Assembly: GCA_009760855.2 (NCBI GenBank)
Contig: WPIO01000003.1
Coordinates: 10,681,001-10,745,000 of the forward strand
From: Cristatella mucedo
Lineage: Eukaryota > Bryozoa > Phylactolaemata > Cristatellidae
DNA: 64,000 bases
Reading direction: 5' to 3'
The number at the start of each line of letters is the position of its first letter. Position 1 is the first letter of the stretch. Below, piece by piece: positions 56,303 to 64,000 of the stretch. The position numbers were made by a program, and so were the translations under genes. The notes under the pieces are model-generated. The model saw only the letters and a program-made list of their open reading frames with translations. It did not search any database and was not told the DNA's origin.

Positions 56303-56457
56303 AAACATGTAATCTATTTGTATAGCGCCCCAGGAAGACTTATCCTCTATTCAGATGCTTTACGTATGCCGCAGGGCTCGAGCCCACATCCTCGGTCATC
56401 AAATGCATTCACCTTTACCCCAGTCAATAAAGACTACCACCCCTTTGGGCCAAACCA
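56303..56457 (-). repeat. tRNA-derived SINE, family 2, minus orientation (worn)
   Basis: Complement of the tail (tatagcgccccaggaagacttatcctct), GGGCTCGAGCCC, and a decayed head near GGGCCAAACC. Confidence 0.7.
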
Positions 56458-58570
56458 GGACGGCAGGTGAAGTAATAAGAGATCTAAGAATTAACAGTTG
56501 ACTCTAGAATTGGGGGTACGTAAAGGAATTATGACTGACCAATAAACCATCTTATTGCTTTGGAAAGTACAGCTCCGATGGCTGAGAGAGGTACTTTTCG
56601 GGTAGCAGTCCCTGAGGCAGGAAAGCCGGCTCAGCAGTAAACCTGGTGCCAGCATAACCGAGAAGCCCGGTACAGTACAAGCGGCGGCTTTGATAGCCGC
56701 ATTCTTTTGACTTCACTGGGCAGCAGAGCCACAAAGCACTGTACAGTACAAGGCGGCTTTTTTAACCACACTCATTTGATTTCCAAGGCAGCAGGCCAGG
56801 CTATATATATAGACAGTCCTTTCAAGAGTGTGGTTGGTGCAGCTTTCGAGCAAAAGCAGGTCCTTGTAACCACGAAAAAGAACCGGCTAATCAAAGAGAG
56901 CAATAAATCTTCGTTAGAATCGTGAGAGGAGTTAGTTAAATCGACCGAATGCCCAACCAACGATCTCGTCGCTCACTCATTAAGCAGTGAACGAAATCAG
57001 ATCGCTGGCGGTTGGCCAGGCCGGCTGTGCTCACTGTGCTTCGCATTGCAATTGCCCCTTCCCGTGACTTTCTGTTTGGACTGCAATCTTTCTGCAGCTG
57101 CCTCTAGCATGCTAAATTATAGAGGACTACCAGGAGCCTGCCCTGAGGTCAAGAACAACGAAGACGGTGACAGTAGTAAACAGGAAACATGTCCTTGTAT
57201 GCAATGAGATTTAATACACACTTCCAAGAAAAAGGCATCAATCTCCAGTGGCCTCTGGTGGAGTCGAAAGTCTGATGCCTCCTGAGTCCACCAAAGGCGT
57301 GAAGGATGCAGCAACGGTCGGCTGTACTTGATAAATCTCTACTTAAAAAAGACACTCGCAGGTCCTACGCCCCTGGCAAATGCACACCTGCCCGTAGCCA
57401 CGATGCGAAACCAAAACTACACCGGTGAGATCCAACGGCCCACATTTGTGGCCCACAGCGACCTGACGTTAATTGGAACTATCGCTATAACACATTCCAT
57501 ACCACAATAAGATACCACATTCGAGCGGCTTTTCGATAAGATAGTTTTGACATTACAATGTACATCAGATAAGATGGTTTCGACATTATAATGCACATCA
57601 ATCAATAAGAGCCACTTGGCTACTACCAAGCATACTTACACTGCCACCCGTGCACTGGGCAGCATCACCAGCACTTCGATCCCATGACCTCCCTACGACT
57701 GACTCGGACGCCGGCTCCACTGATGCCTGCTGGTCCGTTTGCCTATGGTAACAAAGACCAGGAACCTGTCACAGCCAAGTGCCACCGCTGGCAGGCAGGC
57801 GCATGGCCGACAAGCTTAACAGATAAGACAAAACGACCGTCAGTCAAAATTAACAAGAAGACTTTATTGGCTCGAACGACTTCCAAAAACAGGCCAAAAA
57901 ACCACTTTCAGCAACTTCATGGCTACTTTGCGGTCTGCTTGCAGCTTGGCTATGGCTCGGCTTTGGTGCAAGTGTTGTATTTCAGACCGTACAGCCAATC
58001 AGCCTGGGCACCCAGCACATTGGGCATAATAACATAAAACGACCATTGCTTCGATGCCCGAATACTTGAATAGACGCTGACTTTGGTCTGCCGCTTGTTC
58101 CGAGCGGCGTATGAGTTTAAGTTTGGACCGCTCTCTTGACGGATTGATTTCTTTGAACCAGGCGCTGCCGGCTGCCACACAGCAGCGGCTAGAGCTAAGA
58201 TTTCGACTACTTCTATTATGCTTCGAAAATACGCCTGACCGAGCTCGAGCCGTTCGGCTCGCATGCCCGCGACTGCATTCCAGGCGTGCAATCGACGGCG
58301 AATGCTGCAGCCGTCGATGGCCAGCAGTTTGCATCTAACTCCTCCGCGCAATGCCAGCTAAGCTTCATTACACGGCCACACGCGATCGGATCGAATCGCG
58401 TACCCGAGGAACAAGCTGCTCCAGGGGACGGTGCAGGAAGGAGTGTGTCATGACTAGAGGGAACCGGGCGACTCGATAAGCGCTAAGCTTGAGCAGCAGC
58501 TGACACTAGCTGGCGAGGCCGCTGGCAGGCGCTCCGTCAGGCAGCAGGCGTGGCATGCCACGAGGCTGGC
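56458..58570. other. Intergenic, no gene recognised
   Basis: A minus-strand AATAAA lies at about 57863-57868 (TTTATT on +) and could end a minus-strand transcript. The minus frame at 57950-58351 (133 codons) is complex in composition but unassigned. Confidence 0.3.
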
Positions 58571-58939
58571 TCAGTCGCGGGCGCCGACGAGCGAGCCTTG
58601 TAGCCCACAACGATGCCTGCAATGCACCCCGCTCTTCTGCCTAAACCACCCGTCGGTGGCAGCAGCCAAGCCAACGCCGTCCTTCGAAGGTAACATCGTG
58701 CAGAGGCGGTAGCAGCAGCAGGGGTTGGGGTCACGGCCAAGGCTAACTACGTTGACTACACGACGGAAAGAAGTACCGCCGCAGCACTGCCAACGCGCCA
58801 CCCCATCTCTATCTGACTGGCTGGGCGTCCTCGAAGCCAGCTGCTGCTGCAGTGGCAGCAGCAGCACCGCTGGAACAAACTTGAACTGGAGGGCGACGTC
58901 AGAAGGCAAGCACTGGCTGCCGTCGCACGTCCAGGACAT
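58571..58939 (-). other. Candidate minus-strand exon, Cys-rich, unassigned
   Basis: Begins after a good acceptor (GTCTTTTTCAG ends at 58940). The product would run MSWTCDGSQCLPSDVALQF, a Leu-rich stretch, then Cys-rich sequence to a stop at 58571. No family recognised. It may be an exon or chance. Confidence 0.2.
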
Positions 58940-59344
58940 CTGAAAAAGACGGCAAGGCAACTGTGATAAACTCTAAATACGTATTACCCCTTGATAAGAA
59001 ATCGGGACATTTGTAGAACATCCACTAGAACAGCAGCATAGCATCCCGAACTTTCACTACAGTGAGTCCATTATTACGACTTCAGCTTCTAGAGCATGTC
59101 ACTGTCAAATAATGTGAAGCTAATTAAATGTTCAGAGCTAAAAAGTAGGCATTTAAAAGGAAAAATCAGCGAACCAACCAAAATTAACAATGTTCTCAAG
59201 AAAGACATGAACTTTCGTCACGCAGTCTTCCCGCTCACGTGACAATTTCAAAATTTCTGGCTCAGAGAGGACCACCACTGTACAAATAGGATGGGGCAGG
59301 TGTGAGAAGCCGGCTTCGGCTGGTCTGGCCATACTATATGGAAG

Positions 59345-59386
59345 TTATATATATATATATATATATATATAAACACACACACACGT
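59345..59386 (+). repeat. (AT)n-(CA)n microsatellite
   Basis: A TA run followed by ACACAC; low complexity. Confidence 0.9.
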
Positions 59387-59410
59387 CTAGTACACAAATG
59401 GAACAGTTAC

Positions 59411-59480
59411 CTGCTACTGGGTATTAGCCAAGGGGTAAGGTGCTCACTATTCACGACCCGGGTCGTGGGTGGTGCATGCA
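59411..59480 (+). repeat. SINE family 1 head fragment
   Basis: GTATTAGCCAAGGGGTAAGG then CACGACCCGGGTCGTGGGT, the A-box side and hairpin, without the body. Confidence 0.5.
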
Positions 59481-59594
59481 CACACAGTTAATTTACCAAA
59501 GTCATGAATGGCAGCAAACGAACGAATGAATGCTCTTTAATGCACCCATCACCGAGGTAGCCCTCAAACCACCTGGCAGCTTAACTTGTACTCG

Positions 59595-59735
59595 CTGTTA
59601 ATGACCCGGGTCGTGGGTTCACGTCCTGCAGTGGTCGATCCTTTATTGACCACTGCAAGCGATGGTGATAGCCGTGAAGGCTCCTCTGCTGCTATATAAA
59701 TTAGGCTTTTAATCAGTTAAGCTTTTTTGACAGGG
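59595..59735 (+). repeat. SINE family 1, 5'-truncated
   Basis: GACCCGGGTCGTGGGTTCACGTCC (hairpin and B box, in two pieces gacccgggtcgtgg and gttcacgtcc), then the body TCCTTTATTGACCACTGC and the end TTAATCAGTTAAGC. Confidence 0.8.
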
Positions 59736-60490
59736 GGACATGATATGCTAATGAGCAGTATCGAGCCTGAATGCAACTCAATGTAATGTATCTCTGCCTT
59801 CAACTCCACAAAGCAGCATGAACGAAGTGGGTGGTAACGCTGGAGAGTTTTCGACAGTGCACTCCAAACACTAATTATCTATCGGTGGGCATAAGGTAGC
59901 CAACAGACTTCATCTCATGCAACAAGAGAACGTAAGATGAATAGCTGAGTCAGGAGGGCAGTCGAAGAATAAGAAGCATGGAAGCAGCAGCACAGGACGG
60001 CTGGAAAAGATATGCTCGACTCGGCATCAGGAGAGAAAATCTTGTCATTCATCTTCACTGTGATAAGCATTGCTGCTGCACATATAAAATGTATTATTTT
60101 ATGTCGGAAAATGTGTTAACCATGCGGGGCTGCTACTCGACTCTCTAGAGTCATTAGTAAGGGGAAATGTCGACTTTATAAATTTATGAAAAAGCATGGC
60201 ATCTCTAGTCAAATTTATAAGTTGCGCGAAAATTCTTCCTTTACCGGCAGTATAGCAAGCCTATTATTTGCTCTCTTATCGCCGTTTTGCTCCAATTCAA
60301 GCATTTAGTATCTCTGGCAGGTGATTTTGAGTGTGCAAGGCAGGAGAACTCAGTTCTTGACTTTCTACTTTCACAACTGAAAACGGATGCACTTGGATCG
60401 TCCTGCATCAAAGTGTTAACCACTGCAAGTCTAGGCCAAATCAGGGTGGCTTGGCAGCTAGCCGTGCCGCTAAACCGCCCTGAGTGGGGG
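59736..60490. other. Intergenic, no feature recognised
   Basis: Unremarkable sequence; open frames at 60241-60643 are on both strands and partly run into the SINE. Confidence 0.35.
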
Positions 60491-60495
60491 GGGGG

Positions 60496-60538
60496 CACGT
60501 GCGATTCTGACCCCGAGTCGGGGTCAGAATCGCACGTG
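60496..60538. repeat. Perfect hairpin, 20-bp arms and 3-bp loop
   Basis: CACGTGCGATTCTGACCCCG (60496-60515), loop AGT, then its exact complement (60519-60538). Each arm carries a CACGTG E-box at or near the outer end. It lies about 27 bp before a family 2 SINE. Confidence 0.97.
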
Positions 60539-60564
60539 GCCTCCGACCACGTTTGCCGGGAGCT

Positions 60565-60710
60565 GGTTTGGCCAGTGGCTAAGGTGCTCGCCCCGACCAA
60601 GGTCTGGCCAAGATCGTGGGCTCAAGCCCCGTGGCATATGTGAAGCCCCTGAATAGAGATTAAAATCTCTTAGGCGTTATACAAATTAATTTTATTTATT
60701 TATATTTCAA
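60565..60710 (+). repeat. tRNA-derived SINE, family 2
   Basis: GTTTGGCCAGTGGCTAAGG head, GTGGGCTCAAGCCC middle, AAGCCCCTGAATAGAGATT tail hairpin (worn) and ATTTATTT end. Confidence 0.85.
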
Positions 60711-60744
60711 GTAATGGTGATTTTCCCAAACTCCCACTTCTTAG

Positions 60745-60968
60745 TTAATAACTATTACATGCTTGGTAGTTTAGGACAGATTTCGAATTCACAATCTCCG
60801 ACTCTAAATGTCTAATTTCTCGGTTCACAAGAACCCAAGAGCTACCCGGCAGCCAGCATAGGTTCAGGATGGCCACAATACCACATCCCAGGATGAGAAA
60901 ACTGAAACTTAATAGCAGCCAAATGCCTTGAAATGCCCTCAACTGGCACCAAAGCAACTGCTTGACTA
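60745..60968 (-). CDS. Candidate terminal exon of a membrane protein, unidentified
   Basis: Minus strand. Follows an acceptor TTTCTCAG (ends at 60969) and stays open to a stop at 60745. It reads VKQLLWCQLRAFQGIW, then a strongly hydrophobic run of about 24 residues (LLLSFSFLILG...VAILNL) fit for one membrane span, then a charged tail REIRHLESEIV to NYQACNSY. Composition looks like real coding sequence. I do not recognise the family. No preceding exon could be joined with certainty. Confidence 0.3.
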
Positions 60969-61129
60969 CTGAGAAATAGTATGTATGTGTGCGCATACAG
61001 TAAATATAATAATGCTACAGCAATTTAATAGTAGCCGAAGAGGCCATATCTATCTAGGTACCATGGGCCGAAAAGGAAGCACATCAGTTCACATGCGAAT
61101 AGTAAAAAGGGCAACTACAGTATGCATAG

Positions 61130-61600
61130 GCTCATGAAGAGCGATTTGCATGGACGATGCGTACGAAGTGAGGAACAGGTAGTGTATTAGTTTGCCTCGA
61201 ATGTCGTGAAATCAGGGAATGTCTTGATGCATCAGTCGGCAGAGAGCTTGAGGTGGATGGGAACTGAAGGCACGATCCCAACAAGACATGAGGTTGGGTA
61301 GAGGCAAAGCTAAATGGCCGGTAAGTCTGAGAAGAGTGGGCAGCAGCAGCATGGCCTCTCAAGGGGCCGTGACCCTAAGAGTAACGAGCTCATCCAATAG
61401 GCAGGCAAGAGAGCAGCAGGGGGGGCATAAAAAGTGAGTTGACATGATCTTGAAGCTTATGATGAGCTAATATACAAGTGAGAGAGATGTGGCATAAAGT
61501 AGATGCTCCCAACAGACAGGACACGCTGCCGAGTCTGGCACCGCCTGTAAGCGTCTTATTGAAGAGCATGAATTGCTGCACAGGGGGACTTGCCGAAGTC
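61130..61600 (-). pseudogene. LINE C-terminal remnant, strongly decayed
   Basis: Minus strand: spacing and words such as FSFA...PHVLLGSCLQFPS and SLPTDASRHS echo the AFSSHAPKAWNFLPT end of the family, and the DNA resembles 51490-51700 (GTGTATTAG...GGCACGATC...). Low certainty. Confidence 0.4.
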
Positions 61601-61904
61601 TAGGCAGGATGTCAATGGTGAATGAGCTAATTTGGCAGCGATACTTGCATCTAATTATGCACTCATTTCTGTGATTCAGCTCGACTGAAGGTAGGAAGAT
61701 TTGGCTGTTCAGCTCTTGAAATAGGACTCGATGCAGAGGCTACAGAAGAGATACTGGCAGTCAACTCTGAGGGTGCAGCTTTTCGGTTTGAGCGATACTG
61801 TTTGCCCCTACGTATTAGTCTGCTGTTGCCATTCAATTTTAAGAGACTTGATCACTTAGGCCGATATGTGAGCCTCTTACTATTACTATTGTTATTCCAG
61901 TTAA

Positions 61905-62060
61905 TAATAATAACACATTTGTATAGCACCCTCGGAGAACTGAATCTCTTTCTAGGCACTTGACAGATGCTGTATAAAAAGCATTACCAAATTATTGGTG
62001 GCAACATCCGAAAGCAGCAGGCACAGTGTAAGTAGCATATGCACATGAAGGGCGAATAGT
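61905..62060 (-). repeat. LINE 3' end fragment, antisense
   Basis: (AAT)n, tatagcaccctcggagaactg and ctttctaggcacttgac, then 3' UTR complement (AGCATATGCACATGAAGGG). Confidence 0.75.
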
Positions 62061-62554
62061 TAGCATCACTTATATTAGAAATTTACAGGAACTGTTCATC
62101 AATATATACACAGACTGCATCAGTAAATACACGTGTATGCCTGGTATGTACCTGTATTATACATGCAGACATATATATATACTGCTTATATATCCTAGCA
62201 GTTGTGAAAGGAATGCCACGTGTACAAGGTCAACTGCCCTCCTAAGCTTGCCACATTTGTGTGTGCATGTGCATGTGCCTGTGCATGGACGTGTGTGCAT
62301 GGTTCTCTTTCAAACAAAATAATATTTCGTAAGCACAGTCGCCCTAAAAATTAGGAATTGTCAAAAAACCTCTAGTCAAGCTGCAGCACTCGCATTAGAG
62401 AGCATGTGGAGCTGCCAGCAACTTAAGATGGCCGAGAGCTCGATTCTTAGAGAGGCGTGTGTAACTGCCCACGAGCTGCTAGCGAGTAAGAAGATAACGC
62501 CTCGGCGCACACGACTTGCCTTCGACTATTCGGTGCCACGGCAGTGTCACATAC

Positions 62555-62666
62555 GTAATGTGCGCGTTCAGGCTCACGGACGCGACGCGCCTCTGCTCCT
62601 TGAACCAGTGCCACGCCTGACCGAACGACTTGCCCAGGAAGCCCGAGTATGGCTTTGACTGTAGCT
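62555..62666 (-). CDS. Candidate internal exon, minus strand, unidentified
   Basis: Bounded by a strong acceptor (CTCTTTTTTTCTGTAG ends at 62667) and a strong donor (AC|GTATGTG at 62554). It reads LQSKPYSGFLGKSFGQAWHW, then FKEQRRVASVSLNAHIT, complex and stop-free; the same block in other frames has stops or poor composition. Phase in is 1 and phase out is 2. It may belong to the same gene as the membrane exon at 60745-60968, but phases need a further exon between. No family recognised. Confidence 0.35.
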
Positions 62667-62699
62667 CTACAGAAAAAAAGAGACTCGCTCACCGTGCTG

Positions 62700-63860
62700 G
62701 ACTAGCTGGAGTCGAGCGGCAGACTACAGTCGAATGAACGTTCGACCGTGCCGGCAACAAGCACTGAATCAATATCAACCTGAGGCATGTGGACCGCATA
62801 TGCATGTGTGTCAGCGCACGCATTCACAAGGGCAAGGCTGAGCGGACGCTATGTCAATTAGTCCCGACAATCGGAGTCGGCTGTGGATGAAGCAGCCCAC
62901 CTACAGTGGCTGGCGCAGCAGGCTAGAATCCCTTGTGGTGGTGCTGTGGTGGATCAGTGTGAAACTTCATGTTTTAGTTCAGCCCTGCTTGTGGAACACT
63001 GCATGGGTGCATTTCTGATTTCAAGCGGATAAGTTTTGCAATACATAACAACAAATGTCCTTGAACTTTCTAGTTGGCAATCATAAAAAGCTTTTACTTT
63101 ATAAATCAGAAATCCTTCAATAGTTCACAAGCAGAGCTGAACTCGCATTTGACACGGTAAATGAAGCTGAGTAAACGTCACAAGCATGTTTCTCAACAAG
63201 CTGCAAACATGTACCTTGATATACCAAGGTTCAACAAGGTGGGACGCAAGTCGTCTGTGATGCAGAAATCGGTAAATTTTTTATTTGGAAATATGTTGCT
63301 CCCGGTTTACTTCCGGCTTGGACACGGTGAGCCAAATCATTTTAATGCTTTCCTTGTATGTGGAACTTCAGATCTAATTTATAACATGTTTACCTTTTGA
63401 ATAGTACTCTAAACAGTTATTAAATTGTTGGGCCAATCGTCTCAGTATTATCTCGACATTTACCAACCTTCTCAGTATTTTGTCGACATTAACCCTTAGA
63501 CATGTGCAGTGCTCATACGATGCATGGCTTTTAGATGTCTACTGCTTGGTTCGGTATTGACATCCTCATTCACAACCAGTAGGCAAAGTTCAATAAGTAT
63601 GTTGGCGCCAAATCTGGCTTGCTACAAAAGCTAGTATGGGCATCATGGCAGCAGCTGGTCATGCAGTGTTGCATGGGTCACGTCCATCGACATTACAACG
63701 ATAGTGTCAAACCGGTGCAGCAGCCACATGGCCAAAGAGGCATCCTCCTGCCTCAACTACAGGGGGAAGGGCAGGTCAGCCCGATAATAACCAGGTTTAC
63801 ATCAGGTGCTCACAAGCCCAAAAAGCAGTATAAGCAGTGCAGCACCGAATACGGTTAAAG
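62700..63860. other. Intergenic or intron, no feature recognised
   Basis: Open frames of 79 codons at 63161-63400 and 63619-63858 (+) lack recognisable motifs. Confidence 0.35.
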
Positions 63861-63867
63861 ATAAAAA

Positions 63868-64000
63868 AAAGTAAAGGTTTTGGCTGATTCACTAGCCTAT
63901 TTATGTAGTCGCTATAATAGAAGAGCTTTGCAGCTACCAGCCCCTTCCAGTTGGCAATCCTTGCAGCCTGCTACCGGACTCAACCCCAGAGCTAAGTCGT
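63868..64000 (-). repeat. tRNA-derived SINE, family 1, minus orientation (cut by window end)
   Basis: Complement of the end (TTGGCTGATTCACTAGCC) and body (TTGGCAATCCTTGCAG, CCGGACTCAACCC); worn. Confidence 0.55.

Overview
This window is eukaryotic DNA from an animal, most likely an invertebrate bilaterian; the species cannot be fixed from the sequence. The reasons are multi-exon genes with GT-AG introns, animal-specific proteins (an ABCA transporter, a Zasp/PDLIM-type PDZ protein and a PX+SH3 scaffold of the Tks/SH3PXD2 family), tRNA-derived SINEs, non-LTR retrotransposons, a hAT-family SPIN element and long microsatellites. No prokaryotic operon, CRISPR array, rRNA gene or free-standing tRNA gene was seen.

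Layout. (1) 1-5900, + strand: the last three exons of an ABCA-type transporter (second nucleotide-binding domain and C-terminus, stop at 5277). Its 3.6 kb intron holds a pure (CTG)61 tract and a roughly 200-bp CT tract close to the 3' splice site. (2) 5900-12960: no recognisable host gene. It is a graveyard of LINE fragments in both orientations, followed by a 186-bp SPIN-type hAT miniature element with a perfect 8-bp target duplication. (3) 13000-23100: GC-rich stretches and the first three coding exons (minus strand, 22478 down to 16843) of a PDZ protein of the Zasp/Enigma/ALP group; its later exons were not found. (4) 23100-33400: intergenic, with an inverted-repeat hairpin, a 20-bp tandem repeat, SINEs, LINE pieces, LTR-like repeats and a CpG-rich flank. 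(5) 33397-49055, + strand: a complete 11-exon gene for a PX domain followed by three SH3 domains (597 codons predicted). All intron phases agree. One of its introns contains a LINE whose tail ends about 20 bp before the next exon. (6) 49056-64000: intergenic repeats (LINE pieces, another LTR-like copy, SINEs, a perfect 20-bp-arm hairpin) and a few unassigned minus-strand exon candidates, one with a membrane span.

The three clear genes are not known to share a pathway. The PDZ and PX/SH3 proteins are both actin/adhesion-type scaffolds by family, and the ABCA protein is a lipid-type exporter. The most notable non-gene signals are the SPIN element (a family known for horizontal transfer between animals), a 3'-terminal RNA-type hairpin shared by the resident LINE and a SINE family with compensatory base changes, and repeats lying next to splice acceptors.
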